13,597 nucleotides of DNA from Bryobacteraceae bacterium (GTDB taxonomy: Bacteria > Acidobacteriota > Terriglobia > Bryobacterales > Bryobacteraceae), in NCBI GenBank assembly GCA_025350445.1, contig JANXXV010000556.1:1-13597 (forward strand), written 5' to 3'. The notes beneath the pieces are model-generated. The model was not told where the DNA came from, did no database searches, and was given only the letters and a program-made list of their open reading frames with translations. How positions within the stretch are numbered: the first letter of the stretch is position 1; every line of letters starts with the position of its first letter. Below, piece by piece: positions 1-6,450 of this stretch. The translations under genes and the position numbers were made by a program.

Positions 1-1
1 C

Positions 2-550
2 CGCGCGCGACCCCCAGGTCGCGCTCTCCTAATACTCCTAATCCTCCCCCAACTAGCCCAAACCCAACCCGAACACTACGGCTTCGGCCGCACCCCCACC
101 GCGAACGAAATAACCGCAAAGAACATCACAGTAATGCCGGACGGCACCGGCCTACCCCCAGGCCGCGGAACCGCAAAAACCGGCGAGGTCCTCTACAAAG
201 ACAAATGCGCCGTCTGCCACAACGACCACGGCGAAGGCCGCCAAGGTCAATACCCGGCGCTAGCCGGAGGCAAAGGCACGCTAAACACACCAAAGCCTAA
301 AAAGACCGTAGGCAGCTATTGGCCCTACGCAACCACCGTGTGGGACTTCATCAACCGAGCCATGCCCTTCGACAACCCGCGCGAACTATCCGCGGACGAA
401 GTCTACTCCCTAACCGCCTACATTCTCTATCTCAACGGAATAATCGAACAGAGCACGGAGCTAAACCAGAACACGCTGCCCAAGCTAATCATGCCCAACC
501 GCAACGGCTTCATTCCAGATCCTCGTCCCGGCGTCAAAGTGAAAAGATAG
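2..550 (+). CDS. Secreted mono-haem cytochrome c, 5' end not in window
   Basis: Small periplasmic electron carrier of the type that partners molybdopterin sulfite-dehydrogenase-like enzymes (partner inferred, not seen). A single haem motif CAVCH is encoded at 206-220, and AMPFDNP near 360-380 offers the likely axial Met. The pattern GFGRTPT...ITVMPDGTGLPPG before the haem site is typical of this cytochrome family, so the ATG at 134 is too late to be the true start. The frame stays open to base 2 and upstream of 134 reads as a signal peptide: basic RARPPGR, hydrophobic ALLILLILPQLA, then QTQPEHYGFGR. No ATG, GTG or TTG precedes this in the window, so the start is probably outside. The n-region is encoded by a palindromic repeat (5-24). 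The serine hydrolase gene follows after 2 bases, so the two are probably co-transcribed. Confidence 0.85.
   Translation, partial: RARPPGRALLILLILPQLAQTQPEHYGFGRTPTANEITAKNITVMPDGTGLPPGRGTAKTGEVLYKDKCAVCHNDHGEGRQGQYPALAGGKGTLNTPKPKKTVGSYWPYATTVWDFINRAMPFDNPRELSADEVYSLTAYILYLNGIIEQSTELNQNTLPKLIMPNRNGFIPDPRPGVKVKR
5..24. repeat. REP-like hairpin at the window start
   Basis: GCGCGACC (5-12), loop CCCA, GGTCGCGC (17-24): the same 8-bp stem as at 5361-5380. In the reading frame of the cytochrome it encodes arginine- and proline-rich residues just before the hydrophobic part of the signal peptide. The companion GCAGACA hairpin would lie outside the window, if present. Confidence 0.65.
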
Positions 551-552
551 CC

Positions 553-1668
553 ATGAAGCACTGCATTCCCCTCTCGCTAATAACCACCCTGACAGCGCTA
601 GCCCAGTTAAAAACAGCCACGCCGGAATCAGTAGGCATGTCCAAAAACCGCCTCAACCAAGCCGCGCAACTGCTCGCTGCGGAAACGCAATCCGGCCGCG
701 TATCGGCAGCGTCGATCATCGTAGTAAAGAACGGCCGCATCGTCCTGCATCAAGGCTTCGGCAAAGCGAAACCCGACACTGTCTTCCTCCTGGCCTCAAT
801 TTCAAAGCCGGTAACGGCAATAGCCGTAATGCTGCTGGTAGAGCGCGGAAAAATATCCCTGGACGATCCCGCCTCGCGCTATCTCCCCGAACTCAAAGGC
901 GGCCAGCGCCAGTTGATCCGCGTCCGCGACCTGCTAAGCCACACCTCCGGCCTGCCGGACATGCTGCCCGAAAATACGAACCTCCGCCGCGCCCACGCCC
1001 CGCTCAGCGAATTCGTGAAAAAAGCGCTCACCACGCCGCTCCTCTATGAACCGCGCACCGATTTCCGCTACCAGAGCATGGGAACGCTGCTAGCAGGCGA
1101 AATAGTAGAACGCGTAACCGGCCGGCATCTCAGAGACTTTGAAAAGACGGAAATCTTCGATCCATTAGGCATGAACGATTCCTCGCTAGGCCTGGGCGGA
1201 CGCAACATCGAAGACACAGCAAGATGTCAAACAGGCGCCGGTCCGGACGAAGAAAGCTTCGGCGCTAACTCACCCTACTGGCGGGACATGGGCCACCCCT
1301 GGGGCGGCATGCACTCCACCACCACTGACCTTGCCATCCTGCTCCAGACCTTTCTCAACGGCGGCCATTACAACGGCCAAAGACTGTTAAGCTCCACCAC
1401 GGTTGCGCGCATGACAAGCGATCAAAACAGCGGCATCAAGAAACCCTGGGGCCTCGGCTGGGGGCTCGCCACCAGCGTGGTCTGGGCTTACTTCGGCGAC
1501 CTCGTCTCCCCCCAAACCTTCGGACACTCCGGAGCCACCGGCACCGTAGCCTGGGCTGATCCCGCCAACCAGCTAATCACCGTGATCCTCACCACCAGAC
1601 CATCGGCCGAAGACGAAGGCCGCCTCCTACGCACAGTATCGAACGCAGTAGCCGCAGCCATCGAGTAG
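553..1668 (+). CDS. Secreted serine hydrolase, beta-lactamase class C / EstB-like family
   Basis: 371 residues from the ATG at 553. That start is chosen because it lies 2 bases after the cytochrome stop and opens a clean Sec signal peptide (MKHCIPLSLITTLTALAQ); the longer frame back to 319 overlaps the cytochrome and lacks one. Catalytic motifs of the penicillin-binding-protein fold are visible: SxxK as S82-I-S-K85 (nucleophile and base), the Y-x-N position as Y173-Q-S175, and the third-strand KTG equivalent as H325-S-G327. SHTSGLP at 129-135 is a further family hallmark. In this family such proteins are esterases, D-amino peptidases or transpeptidase-like enzymes; the substrate cannot be told from sequence, and HSG in place of KTG argues against a true beta-lactamase. 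No strong Shine-Dalgarno is seen (GTGAAAAGATAG precedes), so translational coupling to the cytochrome is likely. Confidence 0.9.
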   Translation: MKHCIPLSLITTLTALAQLKTATPESVGMSKNRLNQAAQLLAAETQSGRVSAASIIVVKNGRIVLHQGFGKAKPDTVFLLASISKPVTAIAVMLLVERGKISLDDPASRYLPELKGGQRQLIRVRDLLSHTSGLPDMLPENTNLRRAHAPLSEFVKKALTTPLLYEPRTDFRYQSMGTLLAGEIVERVTGRHLRDFEKTEIFDPLGMNDSSLGLGGRNIEDTARCQTGAGPDEESFGANSPYWRDMGHPWGGMHSTTTDLAILLQTFLNGGHYNGQRLLSSTTVARMTSDQNSGIKKPWGLGWGLATSVVWAYFGDLVSPQTFGHSGATGTVAWADPANQLITVILTTRPSAEDEGRLLRTVSNAVAAAIE

Positions 1669-1700
1669 CGAAGGATGGCGGACCCCCTGCTCGCGCTCCA
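1669..1700. repeat. Degenerate intergenic repeat between convergent genes
   Basis: The 36 bases between the stops of the serine hydrolase and the SMP-30-like gene begin with CGAAGGATGGCGGACCCCCT, which matches 6451-6470 at 18 of 20 positions. Both are followed by a GC-rich CGCG segment and CAACCC. This suggests a worn copy of the intergenic palindromic repeat family seen elsewhere in the window. No T-tract terminator is apparent for either gene here. Confidence 0.4.
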
Positions 1701-1704
1701 ACCC

Positions 1705-2529
1705 TCAATAAGTCCGCGTACCAGCCACCAGCGTAGGAACATGATAAACAGACGTCCGCGCCGTAATATAAAGCCCGTGGAACCCATTGCCCCAACAGCA
1801 ATTCCCAGCAGCTTCCGGCGTCTTCACAGTTCCCAAATGCTGCCCGCTCGCACCATAAACACGAATCCCGTCACCGGAAGCCATCCAAACATTGCCGGCC
1901 TCATCTGTTTTAAGCCCATCGGCGCGAACCGCGGCGAACTCATGCCCGTTACCCAACAGGCCGTTGTCCTCAATCCCATAAACCATCACAATCCCACTCT
2001 TCACATCGGCAACAAAAAGCTGCTGCTGATTAGCCGATAGCGCAACCGCCGCGGGCGCCGGAATCTCCGCCACCACCTGCACCTCGCCCTTAGGCGGCGC
2101 GCCACCAACTCCGCTGCGTTGCCGCGTAATCCTGTAAACCCGCGACTTCGGCATGTCGCAAAAGTAGACACTGCCGTCAATCGAATAAACCAGCGAATTC
2201 GGCCCCTGCAAGCCCTCGTCCGCAAGCACGGTGACGCTGCCGTTCTTCTCGGTACGTGTCACGCGGCCCCCACCCTCCGCCGCCAGCAACCGCCCCTGAT
2301 GATCGAACGTAAGGTCAATCGCCTTGTTACTGTTCTCGCGAAAAGTACTAAGCTTCCCGCCCTCCCACTTCATAATCTTCTGGTGCGCAATGTCGCAGAA
2401 GAGCAGAAATCCGATCCGGCTAAACACCGGCCCCCCAGTCAACCCAAACCCCGGGGCAATCTGCTTGAACTCAGCCTTCTTATCGATCAATCGCCAGAAC
2501 GCTTCTGATTTGGATTCAAACTCCGCCAT
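1705..2529 (-). CDS. SMP-30/gluconolactonase-like beta-propeller, probable pseudoenzyme
   Basis: 274 residues, slightly short for the SMP-30/gluconolactonase/LRE family of six-bladed propellers that hydrolyse sugar lactones with one divalent metal. Family landmarks align well: GPVFSRIGFLLFCDI (33-47), QGPNSLVYSIDGSVYFCD (108-125), VALSANQQQLFVAD (162-175) and RADGLKTDEAGNVWMA (202-217). The usual ligands are Glu in an EGPVW-like motif, Asn in a PNG motif and Asp in PDG. Here the first is G32 (TGGPV) and the second A160 (PAA); only D204 remains. Classical lactonase activity is therefore doubtful. There is no signal peptide, although its two operon neighbours are exported. ATG at 2527-2529 follows the upstream stop by 2 bases, with GGGGAGGG about 10 bases upstream as ribosome site. 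Last gene of a three-gene operon. Confidence 0.85.
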   Translation of the reverse strand: MAEFESKSEAFWRLIDKKAEFKQIAPGFGLTGGPVFSRIGFLLFCDIAHQKIMKWEGGKLSTFRENSNKAIDLTFDHQGRLLAAEGGGRVTRTEKNGSVTVLADEGLQGPNSLVYSIDGSVYFCDMPKSRVYRITRQRSGVGGAPPKGEVQVVAEIPAPAAVALSANQQQLFVADVKSGIVMVYGIEDNGLLGNGHEFAAVRADGLKTDEAGNVWMASGDGIRVYGASGQHLGTVKTPEAAGNCCWGNGFHGLYITARTSVYHVPTLVAGTRTY

Positions 2530-2531
2530 CG

Positions 2532-3731
2532 CTAAGAACCCTCCCCGGGCGCATACCAGCTCTTCTCCGGCGCCGTGTATCCAAAGTTGAGTTCAGGCGT
2601 CTCCAGCCGCTTCCCATTCTGATATCCCGAATCCATCAAGCCCGCCAAAGCGCCCGTCACCAGCAGCGTCCGCTCCACCGGATAAGGCCGCTTGCCGGTC
2701 GAAATCACCTGCGTGACACCATGCACCAGCATCGAGAAATTATTCGAATTCTCAATTGGCAAGTAACACAGCGTAGCTTCCGCGCTCTTCCCTTTGGGCT
2801 TCACCGCCACCAGATATTCGGAAATCTCATTCGACGCCAGCACCGCTCCGCGAAAGCCATCGCGATACTCCACCAATCCAAGCACGGCCGGCGTGTCTTC
2901 TATCCGCTTGCCTGAGCGCGGCTTCTGCTGCCGCGCCAACACCGCATCCAACAACTCGCGCCGCCACAAGCCTTGTTCCGCCGCTTTCCAAACCGCATCG
3001 CCCTTCAGCATCTGCACCGACCGCACGCCCACCTCGCCGCCCTTGCGCCGCTCCACAAACGCCTGCAGCGTTTCCAGAATGTGAAAAATCCCGCCATCCG
3101 CCACCCATCCGCCGCCCACACTCAGCGCCGCTTCCATTTCCGTTCCCAGCATCGGGTCGTATTCCGGCCGCCTGAAAGTCACCGGCACGCTGGACCCGGC
3201 CATCAGCGGAAACTTCAGCTCATGCGACCAGTCATACATCTGCTTAGCTTTCTTCCAATCGTAGGAAAGATGCTTGTCGCTAAACACCGGGCAGCTGCGG
3301 CCGCTGTTCTTGAACACTTGCACAACCTGTTCAAAGAACTCGTAGCGCGGATACAACTGCTGCTGCTTTTCATTGTGTGGATAATCGCCGTGTTCGCAGA
3401 CTTGAATCACAGCGTCCACCGCAAGCTTCCCCGTCCCAAGCGTCAGCGCATCCGCAATCGTTTTAGTCACCGCCACGCCGTAAGCCTTGGCCAACCGCTG
3501 GCCCACGTCAGCCGGATGCGTCTGGTCCATCCACAGCGAGACCACTTCGAACGGCGGCTCATAGTATTTCTGGTGAATCCAATAACCCTCCAGAAACCGC
3601 GTGATGATGTTGTCGGAATGCGACCGCACAAAATACGTAGACGACAAGCACGCAATCCGTTTCTTGCCCGGCTGCCCTCGCAGCAACATTGGCCCAGCCG
3701 CCGCACCCGCCAGAAATTCGCGTCGCCTCAT
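2532..3731 (-). CDS. Tat-exported conserved protein of unknown function
   Basis: 399 residues. The N-terminus MRRREFLAGAAAGPMLLRG is a twin-arginine signal (RRREFLAG), so the mature protein is probably periplasmic and folded before export, perhaps with a cofactor. I recognise this as a conserved family from Acidobacteriota and Planctomycetes genomes, usually labelled hypothetical. Conserved-looking blocks are GTGKLAVDAV (99-108), EHGDYPHNEK (113-122), YPRYEFFEQVVQVF (127-140), VFSDKHLS (149-156) and MAGSSVPVTFRRP (177-189); the many His, Asp and Glu residues could form a metal site, but that is inference. I see no Rossmann or hydrolase signature that assigns a reaction. Its ATG overlaps the dipeptidase stop as ATGA (4 bases), with GGAG 6-9 bases upstream, so the two are translationally coupled. 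The SMP-30-like gene follows after 2 bases. Confidence 0.85.
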   Translation of the reverse strand: MRRREFLAGAAAGPMLLRGQPGKKRIACLSSTYFVRSHSDNIITRFLEGYWIHQKYYEPPFEVVSLWMDQTHPADVGQRLAKAYGVAVTKTIADALTLGTGKLAVDAVIQVCEHGDYPHNEKQQQLYPRYEFFEQVVQVFKNSGRSCPVFSDKHLSYDWKKAKQMYDWSHELKFPLMAGSSVPVTFRRPEYDPMLGTEMEAALSVGGGWVADGGIFHILETLQAFVERRKGGEVGVRSVQMLKGDAVWKAAEQGLWRRELLDAVLARQQKPRSGKRIEDTPAVLGLVEYRDGFRGAVLASNEISEYLVAVKPKGKSAEATLCYLPIENSNNFSMLVHGVTQVISTGKRPYPVERTLLVTGALAGLMDSGYQNGKRLETPELNFGYTAPEKSWYAPGEGS

Positions 3732-4903
3732 CGCTTCTCCGCCGCCTCCTCGCTAGCGCGTAAAACGCGCAGAATATTCAGACCCATCATCTTCCGGATG
3801 TCCTCGTCGGAATACCCCAGCCCGATCAAGCCTCGCACTAACACCGGATACTTCGAAACGTCTTCCATTCCCGTAGGCGTCATGCCTGAGATGCCATCGA
3901 AATCAGATCCCAGTCCCACGTGGTCCGCCCCGGCCACTTTCGCCACATGATCGATATGCTTGAGCAAAACAGTGTAATCCACCTTCGGCATCAATGCGGA
4001 ATACTTGCGTTGGATGCCGCGGACCGTCTCCCACCGCGCCGGATCGGCAGCGCGCGACAGCAGCACCTGTTTGATCTCCTCATCGCGCGCCGGCCGGTTC
4101 TTCGCATACACGTCATACGCCGCCTTCTCCAGATACCCCGCATGAAAATTGATGCTCACCACGCCACCCTTCTTCGCAATGGCTTGGATCACGCTGTCAG
4201 GCATGTTTCGCACAATCGGTGCAATCGCCTTCGCTGAAGAATGCGACGCCAGCACCGGCGCCTTGCTCACTTCCACCGCGTCCAACACAGCCCGATCGGA
4301 AATATGCGAAACATCCACCATCATGCCCATGCGGTTCATTTCCCGCACCAGCTCGCGCCCCGATTTCGACAAGCCGCCATGCACCTCAGTGCCGGTCATG
4401 GAATCCGCAAACCCGTTCGACGCAAAATGCGCCAAAGTCATGTAGCGAATCCCCAGCCTATAAAAAACCCGCAGCACCGGAATACTGTCGGCAATCAAAT
4501 GCCCGCCCTCCAAACCCGCCATCGCCGCCAGCTTCCCGGCTTTGTGGATGCGCTCCACGTCCGCCGCCGTATAGGCGAACTCCATGTCCTTCGCATTGGC
4601 CGCCACCTCGCGGTGCAGTGCCTCCAGGCATTCCAGCGCACGCGGCAACCAAGCGGCCGGCGGATAGTCCTGCGGCTGCGCGTAAATGCCAAACAGCACC
4701 GCGCCCAGCCTGCCCATTCTCATGCGCGGGATATCCAGTTCGTAGTAATCGTGCTTGTCCCGCAGCCGGTACCCTTCGTCGGCAAAATAGCGCGGCGTAT
4801 CGATGTGCGCGTCGAAGATCAGCAGGTCCCGCAGCAGCCGTTCCGCTCGATCCTGCCCCGCAAGCACGCCTACACTCACCAGAACCAGCATCAATCGGCG
4901 CAT
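3728..4903 (-). CDS. Membrane dipeptidase, peptidase family M19 (renal dipeptidase-like)
   Basis: 391 residues, the usual size of M19 dipeptidases: binuclear zinc TIM-barrel enzymes that cleave dipeptides, often with a C-terminal D-residue. The metal-site set is complete: H33-x-D35 (FDAHIDTP), bridging E132 (MAGLEGGH), H200 (VDVSHISD), H221 (VLASHSS) and D334 (GLGSDFDG), so an active enzyme is expected. The N-terminus MRRLMLVLVSVGVLAGQ is a Sec signal peptide with cleavage near residue 16-17, placing it in the periplasm. It is the first gene of the operon with the unknown Tat protein (ATGA overlap) and the SMP-30-like protein. There is no Shine-Dalgarno upstream of the ATG; a TATAAT only 7 bases away suggests a leaderless message. 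The substrate is unknown; a role in recycling peptides or D-amino-acid dipeptides is inferred from the family. Confidence 0.93.
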   Translation of the reverse strand: MRRLMLVLVSVGVLAGQDRAERLLRDLLIFDAHIDTPRYFADEGYRLRDKHDYYELDIPRMRMGRLGAVLFGIYAQPQDYPPAAWLPRALECLEALHREVAANAKDMEFAYTAADVERIHKAGKLAAMAGLEGGHLIADSIPVLRVFYRLGIRYMTLAHFASNGFADSMTGTEVHGGLSKSGRELVREMNRMGMMVDVSHISDRAVLDAVEVSKAPVLASHSSAKAIAPIVRNMPDSVIQAIAKKGGVVSINFHAGYLEKAAYDVYAKNRPARDEEIKQVLLSRAADPARWETVRGIQRKYSALMPKVDYTVLLKHIDHVAKVAGADHVGLGSDFDGISGMTPTGMEDVSKYPVLVRGLIGLGYSDEDIRKMMGLNILRVLRASEEAAEKR

Positions 4904-4910
4904 GCGACGG

Positions 4911-4916
4911 ATTATA
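4911..4916 (-). promoter_or_regulatory. Probable -10 element of the dipeptidase operon (leaderless)
   Basis: Read on the minus strand this is a perfect TATAAT, followed by CCGTCGC and the ATG of the M19 dipeptidase. A start site about 7 bases downstream of the hexamer falls on the A of the ATG, so the message would have no 5' leader, which fits the absence of a Shine-Dalgarno. There is no good TTGACA at the normal distance: 17 bases upstream reads TTTCTT, and TTGGAC lies only 13 bases away. Confidence 0.55.
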
Positions 4917-4928
4917 CTACTAGTGTAT

Positions 4929-4949
4929 TGTCCAAGAAATAGCTGGACA
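4929..4949. promoter_or_regulatory. Inverted repeat over the -35 region, possible operator
   Basis: TGTCCA (4929-4934), nine bases, TGGACA (4944-4949) forms a perfect 6+6 inverted repeat. It covers the region where the -35 of the dipeptidase promoter would lie (4934-4939), which is where a repressor or activator dimer could bind. No regulator gene is in the window, so the role is inferred from position only. Confidence 0.3.
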
Positions 4950-4986
4950 GGCCAAGTTGTATCTCACGGTAGGGGTTCACCCCACC

Positions 4987-5016
4987 ATCTGCGTCTATCA
5001 GCGTCCATCGGCGGCC
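4987..5016. repeat. Short CTGCGTC-type iterated motif
   Basis: Three imperfect 10-base iterations follow each other: CTGCGTCTAT, CAGCGTCCAT, CGGCGGCCA. The string resembles the CTGCGTTCATCTGCG-like intergenic iterations that I recall from several bacterial phyla, but I cannot confirm that without a search. No function can be assigned. Confidence 0.4.
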
Positions 5017-5281
5017 AATAATCATGCGCCGCCCATTATGAGATCCCGATCAACGCTGGTTAACGCAGATTTTGCCCGGAACCGTAGTTTCGAGCTGTCC
5101 AGCGAGGAAGCTTTGGGAAGCTCATGGAAGGTAAGGAACGGGGCGGTACGACGGCGATAAGATGAATGAGCCCCGCCGACGGCAACTAAGCCGAAAATTT
5201 GACTGGAGTTGTTTCGAACCCGATGTCCAGCGTGGTTCCGGGTTGCGTGATCATATAAGTTCCTTGGGAGCTAATTCGCAG

Positions 5282-5398
5282 ACACTACACTAGCGTGCCG
5301 TCCCGGCTAATTCTTTACAACATGCGACTGGGCGTAAGGTAGGGCAGACACCTTGTCTGCGCGCGACCCCTCGGTCGCGCTCTTACACTACACTAGCG
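5282..5398. repeat. 14-bp direct repeat flanking a palindromic element
   Basis: ACACTACACTAGCG occurs at 5282-5295 and again at 5385-5398, with 89 bases between. The right copy contains the stop codon of the PIG-L gene (complement of 5393-5395). The interval holds the double palindrome 5344-5380. Chance identity of 14 bases within 500 is very unlikely, so this is probably an insertion-type duplication or a small tandem duplication of the gene's 3' end. Confidence 0.6.
5344..5380. repeat. REP-like double palindrome downstream of the PIG-L gene
   Basis: Two abutting perfect hairpins: GCAGACA-CCT-TGTCTGC (5344-5360) and GCGCGACC-CCTC-GGTCGCGC (5361-5380). The second matches the hairpin at 5-24 except in the loop, and a degenerate relative lies at 6451-6506, so this is a dispersed intergenic element. 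It begins 12 bases after the PIG-L stop on the minus strand and could protect or help end that transcript, although no T-tract follows. Confidence 0.75.
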
Positions 5399-6334
5399 CC
5401 GCGATCCCACTGCATTCCGGCGGATCAGTTCTTCCAACTCGGTGCCATCCGTGGCCGGTCCAATGTAGTGATACGCCTCCGCAAACTGCAAGCCATACTT
5501 CGCTCCCAATTCCCGGTCCCCTTTCAACACCACCTGCTTAACATATTCCCGATTAGCCGTAGCGTCATCGTCGCCAAGCATCGGCAGCCGCTTGCCCTCC
5601 CGCGCCAGTCTCGCTCTCAACTTCGACCCAGTCTCACCCGCCGGGCCCTGCGCTTTATTCGCCAGGTTCGACGCTACCTTTATGTCGATCACCGAACTGA
5701 TATCCACCACACGATTTACAAGCTGCGGCCCGCGCGCGTGATAATACTTTGTCGTAACCGGGTGCGGCTGCACTCCGGCGTCAAAGTGCTCCGGATAGTC
5801 CTTGTCGCCGCCCGCCATCCAACACGCCGCCTCCACTCCTTGCGCCGTAAAGTAATGGTCGGGATTTTCTTCGTAAGATCCCCAAGGGTCGTAACAGATC
5901 ACCGTGTCAATCTTCAGCAGACGAAAAAGAAAAATCAGCCGCGCCCGATACTCCAGCCGCTCCACCCCATCCATCTGGTGGTTGCGGTAGTTCAGATCGT
6001 AAGCTTTCTTCAGGCCCAGCGCCCGCGCCACTTCCAGATTGTCGCGATAGTTGGCAATCACGCTCTCGGCACCCACTCCCGGCCCAGCGGCATCGTCGAT
6101 GGTAGTGCGAATCAGATAGCCCGTGTATCCTTCGCGAATCAACTTGGCCACCAGACCGCCGGCAAAAATCGGAATATCGTCCGCGTGCGGTTGAATAGCC
6201 GCCAGCACTTTTCCCAAATGCGGCTTGCCCGGCAGATCCCGCTCAACTACCACGCCGTTCTGTGCCCGGCCCGATTGCGAACCAGCAGCGCCCACAATTC
6301 CCGCAACAAACGATCGTCTCGTAATATGTGACAT
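5393..6334 (-). CDS. Tat-exported PIG-L / LmbE-family deacetylase
   Basis: 313 residues. Members are zinc-dependent N-deacetylases acting on GlcNAc-type sugars, mycothiol precursors or similar amides. The metal motif is PHADD (P49-H50-A51-D52-D53), a variant of PHPDD, with the Asp as general base; the third ligand is likely H160 in ENPDHYFTAQG. The N-terminus MSHITRRSFVAGIVGAA carries a twin-arginine signal (TRRSFVAG), so it works in the periplasm, unlike cytoplasmic relatives. It stands alone on the minus strand: the receptor gene upstream ends in a terminator, and a repeat follows the stop. There is no Shine-Dalgarno; TATACT lies 7 bases before the ATG, as in the dipeptidase operon. The ATG at 6332-6334 gives the complete Tat signal. 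The substrate is not predictable, and several secreted family members are known only by annotation. Confidence 0.9.
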   Translation of the reverse strand: MSHITRRSFVAGIVGAAGSQSGRAQNGVVVERDLPGKPHLGKVLAAIQPHADDIPIFAGGLVAKLIREGYTGYLIRTTIDDAAGPGVGAESVIANYRDNLEVARALGLKKAYDLNYRNHQMDGVERLEYRARLIFLFRLLKIDTVICYDPWGSYEENPDHYFTAQGVEAACWMAGGDKDYPEHFDAGVQPHPVTTKYYHARGPQLVNRVVDISSVIDIKVASNLANKAQGPAGETGSKLRARLAREGKRLPMLGDDDATANREYVKQVVLKGDRELGAKYGLQFAEAYHYIGPATDGTELEELIRRNAVGSRR

Positions 6335-6341
6335 CAGAAGG

Positions 6342-6347
6342 AGTATA
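6342..6347 (-). promoter_or_regulatory. Probable -10 element of the PIG-L gene (leaderless)
   Basis: Minus-strand TATACT is followed by CCTTCTG and then the ATG of the PIG-L gene. The 7-base gap is identical to that of the dipeptidase operon, and again no ribosome site intervenes, so a leaderless message is likely. The expected -35 position reads CGCTGA, a poor match to TTGACA. Confidence 0.5.
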
Positions 6348-6450
6348 CACGGCCCGAATAACTCTCAGCGAACTCGCCTCTGCGCGCTCCCCAACGCCGA
6401 GTCCGAACCCGGCGTCCGGCTCTCCAAAGGCCCCGCTCCCATAACCCAAA

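Larger units (their letters stand above)
4904..5392. other. 489-base non-coding region between the dipeptidase and PIG-L genes
   Basis: I see no credible gene here: short open frames lack ribosome sites and family-like protein sequence. From left to right it holds the dipeptidase promoter and inverted repeat (4911-4949), a small hairpin GGT(A)GGGGT-TC-ACCCCACC at 4968-4986, a CTGCGTC-type repeat motif (4987-5016), a stretch of about 260 bases where only weak inverted repeats show (for example AACCCG 5217-5222 with CGGGTT 5239-5244), a 14-bp direct repeat with copies at 5282-5295 and 5385-5398, and the double palindrome at 5344-5380. It may be the decayed remains of former sequence plus repeat insertions. 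Confidence 0.6.

Noticed and set aside
319..552. N-terminal extension of the serine hydrolase back to an ATG at 319
   Set aside because: It overlaps the conserved C-terminal half of the cytochrome in another frame; the ATG at 553 directly begins a signal peptide.
1669..1704. Shared terminator between the convergent serine hydrolase and SMP-30-like genes
   Set aside because: I could not find a clean stem with a T-tract on either strand; only a degenerate repeat is visible.
2973..3950. Long open frame of 325 codons on the plus strand, opposite the Tat protein and dipeptidase
   Set aside because: It spans the ATGA junction of two well-supported minus-strand genes, is rich in His, Arg and Pro as expected for an antisense frame of GC-rich DNA, and has no recognisable domain or ribosome site.
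4957..5160. Small open frame of 67 codons in the gap
   Set aside because: There is no ribosome site, the frame runs through the CTGCGTC repeat, and the protein sequence is low-information.
5211..5244. tRNA-like T-loop (minus-strand GGGTTCGAA) in the non-coding region
   Set aside because: The flanking bases do not form a T-stem, and no acceptor, anticodon or D arm can be drawn around it.
5468..6331. Open frame of 287 codons antisense to the PIG-L gene, and similar frames at 4219-4942
   Set aside because: The opposite strands encode proteins with intact catalytic motifs. These frames give Arg/Pro/His-rich sequence without family features.
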